Source: Streptomyces anulatus
Lineage (GTDB): Bacteria; Actinomycetota; Actinomycetes; Streptomycetales; Streptomycetaceae
Assembly (NCBI RefSeq): GCF_000721175.1
Contig: NZ_JOEZ01000029.1
Span: forward strand, 1 to 64,000
Length of the DNA stretch: 64,000 nt
Direction of reading: 5' to 3'
Position 1 is the first letter of the stretch. The number at the start of each line of letters is the position of its first letter. Positions 34,078 through 43,298 of the stretch are shown here, piece after piece. The translations under genes were made by a program, and so were the position numbers. The notes under the pieces were generated by a model. That model saw only the letters and a list, made by a program, of their open reading frames with translations, searched no databases and was not told where the DNA came from.

Positions 34078-35904
34078 TCAGAACGCCGCCTCCGGGAGTT
34101 CCATCAGGGAGAGGCCGGCTTCCTCCATGATCGTCCGCCGGGGCGGGACCAGTGGCAGGACGTTGCGGGCGAAGAACGTGGCCGCGGCGACCTTGCCCTG
34201 ATAGAAGGGCCGGTCCTTGGCCGAGGCGGCGGGCAGCTTCCGCAGCGCCACTTCCGCCTGCCGCTGGAGGAGATACGCCACGACGACGTCCCCGGCGACG
34301 AAGAGCAGCGTGGTGGTGTTCTGCCCCACCTTGTGCATGCTCCGAGGGTCCGCCTCGGCCTCGGCGAGCTGCCCCAGCATCACGCCGAGCATCCCTTCGA
34401 GGCTTTCCAGCGCGGCGGCCAGCAGCTCGCGTGCGGCGTCGAGCTCCGCACCGCCGGGCGCCCCCCGGAGGAACTCCCGTATTTCCTCGGTGAGCACGGA
34501 GAAGGCCTGACCGGAGTTCTTCACGATCTTGCGGAAGAAGAAGTCCATGCCCTGGATGGCGGTGGTTCCCTCATAGAGGCTGTCGATCTTGGCATCCCGG
34601 ATGTACTGCTCGATGGGGTAGTCCTGGAGGTATCCCGAGCCACCCAGGGTCTGGAGGCACTGCGTCAACTGGTCGTACGACTTCTCCGAGCCGTAGCCCT
34701 TGACGATCGGCAGCAGCAGATCGTTCAGGCGCAGCAGGCCCTCGGTGGGCTCACCCAGGTGCTCTGCCTCGGCGATCCGGTCCTGAACGGTGGCGGTGTA
34801 GAGCACCAGGGCGCGCATACCCTCGGAGTACGCCTTCTGGCCCAGCAGCGAGCGCCGGACGTCCGGATGGTGCGTGATCGGGACGCGGGGCGAGTCCTTG
34901 TCGGCGAACGCGGCCAGATCCGGGCCCTGCACCCTGGACTTGGCGTAGTCGAGGGCGTTGAGATATCCGGTCGACAGCGTGGCGATGGCCTTCGTCCCGA
35001 CCAGCATCCGGGCGAACTCGATGATCTTGAACATCTGGCGGATGCCGTCATGCCGCTCACCGAGCTGCCAGCCCTTGGCCGGACGGTTGGCGCCGAAGGT
35101 CAGCTCACAGGTGGTGGAGGCCTTCAGGCCCATCTTGTGCTCGACGTTGGTGGCGTACACGCCGTTGCGCTCACCGAGCTCGCCGGTGTCCCAGTCGAAG
35201 TCGAACTTCGGCACCAGGAAGAGCGAGAGCCCCTTGGTCCCCGTGCCCGCGCCCTCGGGGCGGGCCAGGACGAAGTGCATGATGTTCTCCGCGAGATCGT
35301 GCTCACCGCCGGTGATGAAGCGCTTGACCCCCTCCAGGTGCCACGATCCGTCGCTCTGCCGGCGCGCCGTCGTACGGGCGGCGCCGACGTCGGATCCGGC
35401 GTCCGGCTCGGTGAGGACCATGGTGGCACCCCAGCGCCCGTCCACCATCCGCCGGGCGATCTTGCGCTGCTCCTCGGTGCCCATCCGGTGGATCACCGAG
35501 GCGAAGGACGGGAAACCGGTGTACATCCACAGCGCCGGATTGGCGCCGAGGACCAGCTCCCCCATCGACCAGAACAGCGACGGCGGACAGGGCGTCCCAC
35601 CCAGCTCCTCCGCCAGGCCCAGCCGCCACCACTCGGCGTCGAGGAAGGTCTTGAAGGACTTCTTGAAGCCCTCGGGAAGGGTGACGGAGCCGGTGTCCGG
35701 GTCGAAGACCGGCGGAGTACGGTCCGCGTCGATCAGCGAGTCGGCCAGTTCGCCGACCGCCATCCGCTCCACCTCGGACAGTACGTTCCGCGCGGTGTCC
35801 TGATCCATGTCGGCGAAGCGTCCGGCTCCGTACCGCTCCTCCGCGCCGAACACCTCGAAGAGGTTGAACTCCAGATCGCGCAGGTTGGACTTGTAGTGCC
35901 CCAT
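34078..35904 (-). CDS. Acyl-CoA (acyl-ACP) dehydrogenase
   Basis: A 608-aa FAD enzyme of the long form with an extra C-terminal helical domain, as in FadE12/AcdB-type proteins. Motifs: [20 protein letters not shown] in the middle domain, [13 protein letters not shown], and the C-terminal [20 protein letters not shown] with the catalytic-base loop [13 protein letters not shown]. It oxidises an acyl thioester at alpha-beta. Its place beside a polyene-type cluster suggests a desaturation or ring-aromatising step on the polyketide, but general fatty-acid breakdown cannot be excluded, as it lies 179 bases beyond the exporter gene. The start is ATG 35904 after GGAGG. Confidence 0.88.
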   Translation of the reverse strand: MGHYKSNLRDLEFNLFEVFGAEERYGAGRFADMDQDTARNVLSEVERMAVGELADSLIDADRTPPVFDPDTGSVTLPEGFKKSFKTFLDAEWWRLGLAEELGGTPCPPSLFWSMGELVLGANPALWMYTGFPSFASVIHRMGTEEQRKIARRMVDGRWGATMVLTEPDAGSDVGAARTTARRQSDGSWHLEGVKRFITGGEHDLAENIMHFVLARPEGAGTGTKGLSLFLVPKFDFDWDTGELGERNGVYATNVEHKMGLKASTTCELTFGANRPAKGWQLGERHDGIRQMFKIIEFARMLVGTKAIATLSTGYLNALDYAKSRVQGPDLAAFADKDSPRVPITHHPDVRRSLLGQKAYSEGMRALVLYTATVQDRIAEAEHLGEPTEGLLRLNDLLLPIVKGYGSEKSYDQLTQCLQTLGGSGYLQDYPIEQYIRDAKIDSLYEGTTAIQGMDFFFRKIVKNSGQAFSVLTEEIREFLRGAPGGAELDAARELLAAALESLEGMLGVMLGQLAEAEADPRSMHKVGQNTTTLLFVAGDVVVAYLLQRQAEVALRKLPAASAKDRPFYQGKVAAATFFARNVLPLVPPRRTIMEEAGLSLMELPEAAF

Positions 35905-36082
35905 GATTCCTCCGACGCCTCGGAGCGCTGCCCGCGCAACGCCCTACCGACAGGTAGCTTTCTGATTACCCAGCAGTAGCACGGAGGCGTGCCCGGAGTC
36001 CCGGTGTGTGGCCGCTTCCTGCCAACAGCCGGTGACCGGACCGAAGTTCCCAGCTCCGGGCCGGTGACCGGCCCGGAGCGGA

Positions 36083-37633
36083 TCAGCCGAGCTTCCGGCG
36101 GAAGGAGAGCCAGATGACGACGGCACCGACGACCGCGACGCCTGCACCGACGATCGAGGTCAGGTGCATGGCGTGCAGGAAGCTCTCGTTCGCCGCGTCC
36201 ACCAGTTGAGGCAGCGAGGCCTCCGCGGCGACCTGGCGCGTGGCCTCGGCGGACTGCTCCGCCACCGCCTGCGCAGGTGCGGGGAGATCGGCCAGCTCGG
36301 GCGCCACATCGGCCGCGTAGGCGCTGCTGAGCAGGGATCCCAGGATCGCGACGCCGAGCACCCCACCGATCTGGCGCATGGAGTTGTTGACCGCCGATCC
36401 GGCCCCGGTGCGGTCGGCCGGCAGTACCGACATGATGGCCTCCGTGGTGGGGGCGACGGCCGAGCCCATCGCCAGCCCCTGCACCGCCATGAGCAGCCAG
36501 AACCACGGCATCCCGGTCGTCAGGTCGAGCCGCGTGTAGGCGAGGAAGGTGGCTGCGGCGATCAGCATCGCCGTGGCCACCACGGGGCCGACCCCCAGCT
36601 TGCGGACCAGGGCCGCCGAGACGGGTGCGCCCAACAGCACCCCGACGGCCACCGGGATCAGGTTCAGCCCTGCCTCGAACGGCGTCTGCTCCAGCACACC
36701 CTGCAAGTAGAAGGACGTGTAGAACATGGAGCCGCTGAGGCTGAAGAAGGTGAGCATCACCGCGACGCTGGCACCCGTGAACTTGCTGCTGTGAAAGAGC
36801 CGCACGTCGAAACTCGGGTTCTCCACCCGGAGTTCGACCCGTACGAACACCACCAGCACGAGCAGACCGCCGGCCAGGGAGCCCAGCACGGCCGGGCTGG
36901 TCCATTCGTTGCGGTGGCCGCCTTCGATCAGCCCGTAGACCAGAGCCAGCAGACCCATGGTCGACATGAGCACGCCGAGCGGGTCGAGTTTGACGCGGTT
37001 CGCGCTCCTGGCCGCAGGCAGGAGGAACATCACGCCGAGCAGCGCGGCTCCGACGATGGGCAGGTTCACCACGAAGACGGAACCCCACCAGAACCGCTCC
37101 AGCAGCGCGCCGCCGACCAGGGGGCCGGCCGCGATGGCGAGCCCACTGGCACCGGACCAGATCGCGATGGCCATCGGACGCTCGCGCTCGCTGAAGACCA
37201 CGGAGATCAGTGACAACGTGGCGGGCATGATCAGCGCACTGCCCACCCCCATCGCACCGCGCGCGATGATCAGCTCGGTGACGCCGGTCGACATACCGGC
37301 CCAGAGCGATGCGGCGCCGAACAGCGCCATGCCGATCACCAGCAGCCGGCGATGCCCGTAGCGGTCGCCCAAAGCACCGCCGGTGAACAGCATGACGGCG
37401 AAGATCAAGGTGTAGGAGCTGATGCTCCACTGGAGTTCGTTGGTCGTGGCCGCGAGTCCCTCGGTCGGGGACGCGAGGGTGTTGAGCGCGACGTTCAGGA
37501 TGGTGTTGTCGAGCCAGACGGTGAACTGGGCGAGCATCAGGACGACCAGCGCCAGCCACCGGCGAGCTCCCGAACCCCCGGCAGTGTGCGGCGGGTTCTC
37601 ATCCGACGCGAGCCCGTCGAGTTGCTGAACCAT
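36083..37633 (-). CDS. MFS exporter, DHA2 (EmrB/QacA) family, 14 membrane helices
   Basis: A 516-aa drug-proton antiporter-type transporter. Motif A GGALGDRYGHRRLLVIGM follows helix 2; motif D1-like WLDNTILNVALNTL lies in helix 1; many further hydrophobic segments run to the C-terminus. It probably exports the cluster product. ATG 37633 is preferred, with GAGAGG about 11 bases before. The in-frame extension to 37774 would cover the promoter and the operator at 37780. Confidence 0.9.
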   Translation of the reverse strand: MVQQLDGLASDENPPHTAGGSGARRWLALVVLMLAQFTVWLDNTILNVALNTLASPTEGLAATTNELQWSISSYTLIFAVMLFTGGALGDRYGHRRLLVIGMALFGAASLWAGMSTGVTELIIARGAMGVGSALIMPATLSLISVVFSERERPMAIAIWSGASGLAIAAGPLVGGALLERFWWGSVFVVNLPIVGAALLGVMFLLPAARSANRVKLDPLGVLMSTMGLLALVYGLIEGGHRNEWTSPAVLGSLAGGLLVLVVFVRVELRVENPSFDVRLFHSSKFTGASVAVMLTFFSLSGSMFYTSFYLQGVLEQTPFEAGLNLIPVAVGVLLGAPVSAALVRKLGVGPVVATAMLIAAATFLAYTRLDLTTGMPWFWLLMAVQGLAMGSAVAPTTEAIMSVLPADRTGAGSAVNNSMRQIGGVLGVAILGSLLSSAYAADVAPELADLPAPAQAVAEQSAEATRQVAAEASLPQLVDAANESFLHAMHLTSIVGAGVAVVGAVVIWLSFRRKLG

Positions 37634-37779
37634 GTGAGTAGAGACCTCTCCGAATCCGGGTTGCGGTCCCGTCCCGCGAGATCGCTGGTCACCCGGGGCG
37701 GCGCTCCGGACCGGAGCCGTCACCGCATGCGACCGATCGTCCGGGCGTCGTCGTCGGAGAGTCAACGAAGTCAAAATGC

Positions 37780-37797
37780 TTGGCAGTTAACTGCCAA
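37780..37797. promoter_or_regulatory. Palindromic operator upstream of the exporter gene
   Basis: TTGGCAGTTAACTGCCAA is a perfect 18-bp palindrome 147 bases upstream of the exporter start. Its core TGGCAGTTAACTGCCA matches the site at 54376-54391 at 13 of 16 positions, and those at 58135 and 58156 (reverse strand) less closely but with the same outer TGNCA..TGNCA frame. It is probably bound by a dimeric regulator of the cluster, not identified in this window. Confidence 0.7.
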
Positions 37798-37837
37798 AAG
37801 CGTTCGGGCGACGGGCGGCCGAGGAAGCGGACCCCCG

Positions 37838-38383
37838 CTATCGGCCGACCGTCTCCGCCAGCTCACGCAGCGTCTTCAACTGACACCGCATCATCATGAG
37901 GTCGCCCCAGGCCATCCCGCGGCCACGGAGCGCCTTGATCGGCCCGCTGCCCGTTCGCACCAACAGCTTGACCACCAGCCTGGTGGCGTCCCGGCCCTCG
38001 TCCTCCACGGTGTAGCTCAGCGCGAAACCGCCGAACGCCCGGCGCGCCCAGGGAGTGTCCAGCACCATGGTGAGATGACGGTCCCGCTCGAATCCGGTGA
38101 GCTCGAAAATGGTCATGACCCGCTGCCCGATCTCCAGCGCGTCCGCTCCCGGAGTCAGCGTCCGGGGGCTTCGGCGGCCGAAGTTGTCGAGCAGGTCGTA
38201 GCTGTAGGGGGCGACCTTCAGCTGGCACAGCCATCGGAAGACCGTCGCACGGTCGGCCCGTACGGTCACCGCCCGGAACCACTCCTCGACCCGACCGGAG
38301 AGCAGCCCGTCGCAGGGGTAGGCGGCCGTCAGCTCCTCGGGGCGGGTGCCCCAGGCGCGCGGGTCCGGCAGCACGGTGCTCAT
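37838..38383 (-). CDS. SRPBCC (START/cyclase-fold) protein
   Basis: A 181-aa protein with the helix-grip fold pattern of SRPBCC proteins: VRADRATVFRWLCQLKVAPY at the start of the fold, IGQRVMTIFELTGF and LSYTVEDEGRDATRLVVKLL as paired strands, and a long C-terminal helix. Family members bind hydrophobic ligands and include polyketide aromatases/cyclases. The specific role is unknown. ATG 38383 overlaps the stop of the hydrolase gene before it (ATGA). It is the last gene of the long transcript before the exporter promoter. Confidence 0.75.
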   Translation of the reverse strand: MSTVLPDPRAWGTRPEELTAAYPCDGLLSGRVEEWFRAVTVRADRATVFRWLCQLKVAPYSYDLLDNFGRRSPRTLTPGADALEIGQRVMTIFELTGFERDRHLTMVLDTPWARRAFGGFALSYTVEDEGRDATRLVVKLLVRTGSGPIKALRGRGMAWGDLMMMRCQLKTLRELAETVGR

Positions 38384-39342
38384 CCGAACGCCCGCTTGAG
38401 GAAGTCCAGTACGGTCTCCTGGTACTCCTCGGGGCACGACTTCATCCCCTGGAGGTGGTCCGTGTCCGGCAGCACGCGTACCTCGGCCTTCGGATAGCGG
38501 GCGGCTAGCGCGCGCACGCTGTCCACCGGGATGATCCGGTCGCTGTCGCCCACCATCATGAGCACCGGCGTCCTCGTGTACGCGCCGTCCGCCGGCGGCG
38601 GCCACTGGGCCTGGAGCATCGCGGTGCCGACGGAGCCGAACACCCGGCTCAACAGCCCCAGGGAGGGGGCCGTCCGCAGCGGGGCCGGGACCGGGACTCC
38701 CTTCGCCATGATGAAGTTCCTGAACAGCGGGGGCAGTTCGAGTGCGGGGCCGCTGTCGCAGACGATGGCTTCGATCCCGCAGTCCGGTCGCCGCAGCAGG
38801 TAGAAGGACGGGAAGGTCGAGAAGGAGAAGCCGAAGACCGCGAACCGCGCGGCACCGTAACCGCCCTTCTCGCGCAGGTGGTTCACCACGCGTTCCACAT
38901 CATCGGTGTGCCGGCCGCTCAGCCCCCAGAAGGCCCGGTCGGTACTGCTCAAGCCGTGGTTGCGGTGGTCGAACATCGCCACGGTGTACCCGGCCTCGTG
39001 CAGGAACCGGGCCTGGGCCAGGCTCGCCGACTTGCTCAGCCCGATCCCGTGCCCGATCACCACCACCCGGTCCTTGCTGCCGGGGCAGAGCCAGATGTGC
39101 AGGCTCCGCCCCTTGCCTTCTTTCCCGCCGTCCAGCGGGATCGTCAACTCCGTGCTGGGCAGGCCGAATTCCTGCGGACTGCGGTGGTGGGGCCGGCGTG
39201 GCGGGTGGTAGACGAGGTAGGAGAGGAAGGTGGCGTACAGCGGTGCCACCGGTAGCGCGAGCACGGCGAGTGCCCTGTTCAGCAAAGACGGCCGGCGAGG
39301 CCGTGATGCCGCCACGTCATCGCCCGGGTTCTTGCGCCCCAT
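38380..39342 (-). CDS. Alpha/beta hydrolase with N-terminal membrane segment
   Basis: A 320-aa protein. A hydrophobic N-terminal segment (ALAVLALPVAPLYATFLSYL, about 25-44) is followed by YHPPRRPHH, then the hydrolase core: oxyanion VVIGHGIG, nucleophile GFSFST, acid MMVGDSDRI, and His in DTDHLQG. It is a paralogue of the protein at 44508-45500, with the same YHPPR start, GFSFST elbow and CDSGPA motif. Together they may act on chains bound to ACP or released at the membrane. Substrate unknown. Confidence 0.82.
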   Translation of the reverse strand: MGRKNPGDDVAASRPRRPSLLNRALAVLALPVAPLYATFLSYLVYHPPRRPHHRSPQEFGLPSTELTIPLDGGKEGKGRSLHIWLCPGSKDRVVVIGHGIGLSKSASLAQARFLHEAGYTVAMFDHRNHGLSSTDRAFWGLSGRHTDDVERVVNHLREKGGYGAARFAVFGFSFSTFPSFYLLRRPDCGIEAIVCDSGPALELPPLFRNFIMAKGVPVPAPLRTAPSLGLLSRVFGSVGTAMLQAQWPPPADGAYTRTPVLMMVGDSDRIIPVDSVRALAARYPKAEVRVLPDTDHLQGMKSCPEEYQETVLDFLKRAFG

Positions 39343-39415
39343 CAGATTTCCCCCAAGATCCGGACGACGGGTGCCGCCGTCCCCGATAGTACAGATTCAC
39401 GGCCTCGCGCCCGGT

Positions 39416-40174
39416 TCAGCCGCAGCCACCCGCATGTCCTCCGTCACCTCCTCGCACCCCGTCGGGCACAACCAACTCCTGCGGTGGCTCAGTTGGCGCC
39501 GCCGTCTGGCCCGTCGCGCCGTTCACCGCCGCGACGAACGCCTCCAGCCGGTCGATGCCCCAGTACTTGTCGCGGCGGTTCACGAAGAACGGAACGCCGA
39601 AGACCCCGTCCCGGTCCATCGCGAGGAGCGCTTCCACGCCCCGGGCGCGCAGCCGCGGGTCGTCCGCGGCCAGGGCCAGCCGGCCGGGCTCAAGTCCCAG
39701 CTCCCGGGCCAGCTCGCCCATGACCGCCCGGTCGCAGATGTCGCGCCCCTCTTCCCAACGGGCCCGGTGGGCGAGGTCGATGAACCCCGCCCCCCGTCCC
39801 TCGTCGAGAGCCGCCAGATAGGCCAGGTGCGGCACCTCCCAGCACGGGTCGCGGTCGACCGGCCAGGTGATCTCCAGCCCTCGCTCCCTGGTCAGCCGCC
39901 TGATGTCCTGAAGGATGTACAGGTGCTTCTCGCGCGACATGGCGACGTACGAGAAGCTGCCGCCCGCCTCCGCCAGGGCCTTCGCGCTCCGCTCGTCCGG
40001 TTCGAAGAACGGGCGCCACTCGAGACGGTCCGCGAACGCGGCGTGCCGGTCCCTGAGGTCGCGGTAGGCGAGCCAGGAGTACGGGCTGCGCAGCGAGAAG
40101 TAGAACCGCGGGGGCGCGGGAGTGCGCGTCCTCGCGGCCCGTGCTCCCTTGTCCCCGCTCCCGGCCTCAGACAA
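39416..40174 (-). CDS. DsbA/GST-kappa-type isomerase (2-hydroxychromene-2-carboxylate isomerase family)
   Basis: A 252-aa protein. The start of the thioredoxin-like domain, FYFSLRSPYSWLA, has the Ser-Pro-Tyr of this family in place of CxxC. The C-terminal part GVFGVPFFVNRRDKYWGIDRLE is equally characteristic. Relatives isomerise double bonds in a thiol-assisted reaction. In cinnamoyl-lipid clusters a homologue is held responsible for E/Z isomerisation before ring closure. The annotated start TTG 40174 overlaps the ketoreductase stop by 8 bases. About 18 residues precede the fold, so a later start is possible. The C-terminal tail is Gly/His-rich. Confidence 0.82.
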   Translation of the reverse strand: MSEAGSGDKGARAARTRTPAPPRFYFSLRSPYSWLAYRDLRDRHAAFADRLEWRPFFEPDERSAKALAEAGGSFSYVAMSREKHLYILQDIRRLTRERGLEITWPVDRDPCWEVPHLAYLAALDEGRGAGFIDLAHRARWEEGRDICDRAVMGELARELGLEPGRLALAADDPRLRARGVEALLAMDRDGVFGVPFFVNRRDKYWGIDRLEAFVAAVNGATGQTAAPTEPPQELVVPDGVRGGDGGHAGGCG

Positions 40175-40907
40175 CGATGCCTCCGTCGACCTGGAACACC
40201 GCGCCCGTCACGTACTCGGCAGAGACCAGGAACGACACCATGTCGGCCACTTCCTCGGCCCTGCCCAGACGGCGGAGCGGAATGTTCTTCACCGCCTGCT
40301 CCCTGACCTTGTCGGAGAGCGCCGCGGTCATGTCGGTCTCGATGAAGCCGGGTGCCACCGCGTTGGCGCGGATCCCGTACTGGCCGACCTCCTTGGCCAG
40401 GGCCTTGGTGAACCCGATGATTCCGGCCTTGGAGGCGGAGTAGTTGGTCTGCGTCGGATTGCCGTAGACACCCGCCACCGACGAGATGTTCACGATGCAG
40501 CCGGACTTGCGCTTCATCATCTCGAAGACCACCGAGCGGCACAGGTGGTAGGTGCCGTCCAGGTTGGTGTCGAGTACGTCGTTCCAGTCCTCGTCCTTCA
40601 TCAGCAGCAGCGGCTGGTCACGGACGATGCCGGCCGAGGTCACCGCGATGTCGACCGGGCCGAGCCGGTCCTCCGTGGCGGCGACGAGTTCCCGTACGGA
40701 ATCGGCCACGGAGACGTCGGCCTGCCGGCTGTACACCCGCACGCCGAGCTCGGAGACCTCCTTCTCCAGCTCCTGCGCCGCGTCCGGCCGCGACCGGTAG
40801 CAGAACGCCACGTCGTGCCCGTCCCGCGCGAGGCGCAGGACCGTGGCCCGGCCGATTCCCCGGGAACCGCCGGTGACCAGTGCCACCTTGCCGGTGTTCG
40901 CGCTCAT
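40167..40907 (-). CDS. 3-oxoacyl-ACP reductase (FabG-type ketoreductase)
   Basis: A 246-aa SDR: NADPH-binding TGGSRGIG near the N-terminus, N in DTNLDG, catalytic Ser in NISSVAG, YSASK with Tyr and Lys four apart, and PGFIETDMT. It reduces the beta-keto group after each condensation. ATG 40907 has GGAGAG close before it; upstream ATGs at 40919 and 40922 are less well placed. It is the only FabG-like ketoreductase in the cluster. Confidence 0.93.
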   Translation of the reverse strand: MSANTGKVALVTGGSRGIGRATVLRLARDGHDVAFCYRSRPDAAQELEKEVSELGVRVYSRQADVSVADSVRELVAATEDRLGPVDIAVTSAGIVRDQPLLLMKDEDWNDVLDTNLDGTYHLCRSVVFEMMKRKSGCIVNISSVAGVYGNPTQTNYSASKAGIIGFTKALAKEVGQYGIRANAVAPGFIETDMTAALSDKVREQAVKNIPLRRLGRAEEVADMVSFLVSAEYVTGAVFQVDGGIVV

Positions 40908-40953
40908 TCGACTCTCCATCACTCGGTTGCAGCTCTCACTCGGTTCCCGGCCC

Positions 40954-41460
40954 TCATGCGGTGCCGGCGGGGTCCTCGGGGTGGTTCGCCGCCTCGAGGA
41001 GTTCGGAGGCCGGGCGCATGGCCATCACCACGCGGCCGACCTCCAGCACGGTTTCGCCGTCCACCAGTGCTTCGCCCTCGAAGATCACGGTGTCGCTGAG
41101 CTCCCGGAAGAGCCGGACACGGTGCTCCAGCACGTCGCCGGGCAGGACCGGGCGATGGAACACCACGTCCGAGATGCTTCCGAAGAGCATCACCTGCCCG
41201 GCGAGCACGTCGGGGTTGGGGTTCTTCCAGGCGGCCAGCACGCCTGCGGCCTGGCACCAGGACTCGATGAGCAGGACCGACGGGTAGCTGTGCTGCTCGT
41301 CGGTGGCATCGGCCGGGAGGTCCCGGTACCAGGGCTCGTTGGCGGTGACCGCCTTGCGGGCGGTCAGGCTCTCGCCCGGCACCAGCTCGTCCACCCGGTC
41401 CACGAGCAGCATCGGGTAGCGATGGGGCAGCACCCGTTTGATCCCGCTGATGTCGATCAC
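40954..41460 (-). CDS. FabZ-like hotdog dehydratase subunit (catalytic His absent)
   Basis: A 168-aa single hotdog: LPHRYPMLLVDRVDELVPGE, then the hotdog helix SYPSVLLIESWCQAAGVL, with the usual Glu at residue 66. The motif normally written HFPGxPxxPG, which brings the catalytic His 14 residues before the Glu, is replaced by sequence without a His at that place. The neighbour at 41457 has this His, so the two are likely halves of a heterodimer. GTG 41460 overlaps the stop of that gene in GTGA. Confidence 0.8.
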   Translation of the reverse strand: MIDISGIKRVLPHRYPMLLVDRVDELVPGESLTARKAVTANEPWYRDLPADATDEQHSYPSVLLIESWCQAAGVLAAWKNPNPDVLAGQVMLFGSISDVVFHRPVLPGDVLEHRVRLFRELSDTVIFEGEALVDGETVLEVGRVVMAMRPASELLEAANHPEDPAGTA

Positions 41461-41840
41461 TGGTCGTGCCCTTCCGAGAAACGGATCCGTACCTTCGCCG
41501 AATCTCCGCGCGCGGTCGCGGCCACGGCCTTGCAGCGCCACTTCCCGCCCTTGCGCTCCCAGGTGAGGTCGATCGCCAGCCGGTCACCGGGAAACACCGG
41601 GCTCAGGAAGCGCGTCGACTCGATCGCCTCCATCCGGAGACCCGGTTCCGGCGCGGTGGCCAGGGCGCTGAGGTGTATGTGCTCCACGACGCAGACTCCG
41701 GGGAAGATCGGGAACCCCGGGTAGTGGCCGGGGAAGACCTGCTCCCCCGCGTCGACGGTCACCCGGGTGGTGCCCCGGTCCGGGCCGCGCTCCACGATCT
41801 CGGCCGTGCCCTGGACCGGTGTGGCCTGACGGGGCGGCAT
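41457..41840 (-). CDS. FabA/FabZ-like hotdog dehydratase subunit (catalytic His present)
   Basis: A 127-aa single hotdog with the complete active-site motif FPGHYPGFPIFPGVCVVEHI: His39 and Glu53, 14 apart as in FabZ. It removes water from the 3-hydroxyacyl-ACP to give the trans-2-enoyl chain, probably together with the subunit encoded next to it. ATG 41840 follows the ACP stop codon without a gap. Confidence 0.82.
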   Translation of the reverse strand: MPPRQATPVQGTAEIVERGPDRGTTRVTVDAGEQVFPGHYPGFPIFPGVCVVEHIHLSALATAPEPGLRMEAIESTRFLSPVFPGDRLAIDLTWERKGGKWRCKAVAATARGDSAKVRIRFSEGHDQ

Positions 41841-42101
41841 TCAGGACACCTGAAGCTTGGCGGCGAGCAGGTCGTACGCCTTCTGGAGGCAGGTGACCTC
41901 CTTCAGCTCGGACTCACCGAGCTTGACGCTGTACTTCTTCTCGAGGACCACCATCACTTCGAGGGCCATCAGCGAGTCGACGCCGAGGTCTCCGACGAAG
42001 GCGGCCTCGTCGGTCAGCTCGGACTCGTTCACGTCGAGGACGTCGGCGACGGTGCTCCGCAGGTCTTCCTTGTCCAGGACGACTGCCGTGTTGTTCGACA
42101 T
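41841..42101 (-). CDS. Acyl carrier protein 1
   Basis: An 86-aa acidic four-helix carrier with the phosphopantetheine site LGVDSLMALE (Ser43), and helix 3 region VTCLQKAYDLLAAKL. It carries the growing chain. ATG 42101 has GAGAAG before it; a GTG two codons earlier is an alternative. It stands between the ketosynthase-like gene at 42180 and the dehydratase pair, as in other type II reducing systems. Confidence 0.93.
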   Translation of the reverse strand: MSNNTAVVLDKEDLRSTVADVLDVNESELTDEAAFVGDLGVDSLMALEVMVVLEKKYSVKLGESELKEVTCLQKAYDLLAAKLQVS

Positions 42102-42179
42102 GTTCACTCTCTTCTCTACGTGAATCGTGAATGTTTGGGTCTTGGTTCTCGGGTCCTCGGCCTAACGGGGGGTGCCCGC

Positions 42180-43286
42180 TCAGCACAGCCGGAGGACGGC
42201 GCAGCCGACGACACCGTCGCGGTCCACGGAGGTGATCAGCGCGATCTGCCCCTTGGCGTCCTCGCGCCCTTCGGCCGCCACCAGCACCGCGGCGATCTGG
42301 AAGGCCGCGGCAGCCGCGTGGGTGTCACCGATCAGGTCGGCGCAGCGCACCAGTTCGGGCTGATGGGTTCCGAGCACTTCGGCCAGGGCGTCCTGCTCGG
42401 CGGCCCCCCGTGCGCCGGCGGCCTGCGAGTGGGAGAGGAAGCGCACTTCGTCGGGCCGGACGCCGGTCCGCTCCAGGACGCGCCGGACGCAGTCGGCGAG
42501 CACGGTGGCTTCGGTGCCGGCTTCGTGGTGGACTCCGCACTCCAGGCCGAGCACCTCGGCCAGACCGTCCCGGCCGTGCTCCTCGGCGACCTCGCCCGAC
42601 TCCAGCAGCAGAACTGCGGCACCCTCGCCGAGAACGGCATCGCTCTCGTCCTGGCCCCGGGTGTGCCACTCCAGCCAGGCCCTGGCCGATGAGAACTCCT
42701 CGACCGCGCCGAACAGGACGGTACGGGCATGGCCGGACTTCTTCAGCCGCAGTGCGTAGTTGAGAGCCAGGAGTCCGGAGGCACGGCCGCCCGCGATGGT
42801 CGTGTTGGGGCCCTTGAGCTGGTGCCAGATCGCCGACTGGCCGGCGGCACAGTTCATCACCGTGTTGGGAAAGCGCATCGGGTCCACGAAGAAGGGCTTC
42901 TCCTGCACCAGCGAGTCCCGGGTGAAGTCCATGATGCTCTGCGCGCTGCCGGTGCTGGTGCCCAGCACCAGAGCCGCGTCCTGGCCCACGCCGGAGATGC
43001 GTTCGCCGTCGGCGTCCTGGAGCAGCCGCCCGACGGCGGCCACGGCCAGACCGGTCACCCGGTCCATGGACCGGGTGCCCTTGCGGCCCAGTACCTCGCG
43101 GTTGCTGAACCCCTCCACCAGGCAGGCGCTCTCGAACGGCACCTTCCATTCCTCGGGGTCAAGCGCGGTGGCGGCCGCGGTGCCCGAACGCAGCCCGTTC
43201 CCGAATGCGGAAACGTCCATGCCGAAGGGGGAGACAACCGACCAGGCGGATATGAGTGGGCCGCGCACGGCAGGGGAAACTTCCAT
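42180..43286 (-). CDS. Ketosynthase-like protein without active-site Cys (CLF-like), 1
   Basis: A 368-aa thiolase-fold protein. NCAAGQSAIWHQLKGPNTTI matches the ketosynthase stretch before the nucleophile. In the nucleophile motif the Cys is replaced (IAGGRASGLLAL, Arg168), and HGTGT is replaced by SHSQA. It cannot be a normal condensing enzyme. Chain-length-factor role or structural partner of a ketosynthase is likely. Its gene is separated from the other ketosynthase genes by about 4 kb and sits before ACP1. The RBS AAGGAG overlaps the stop of the micro-ORF at 43299. Confidence 0.82.
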   Translation of the reverse strand: MEVSPAVRGPLISAWSVVSPFGMDVSAFGNGLRSGTAAATALDPEEWKVPFESACLVEGFSNREVLGRKGTRSMDRVTGLAVAAVGRLLQDADGERISGVGQDAALVLGTSTGSAQSIMDFTRDSLVQEKPFFVDPMRFPNTVMNCAAGQSAIWHQLKGPNTTIAGGRASGLLALNYALRLKKSGHARTVLFGAVEEFSSARAWLEWHTRGQDESDAVLGEGAAVLLLESGEVAEEHGRDGLAEVLGLECGVHHEAGTEATVLADCVRRVLERTGVRPDEVRFLSHSQAAGARGAAEQDALAEVLGTHQPELVRCADLIGDTHAAAAAFQIAAVLVAAEGREDAKGQIALITSVDRDGVVGCAVLRLC

Positions 43287-43298
43287 GGGACGTGCTCC

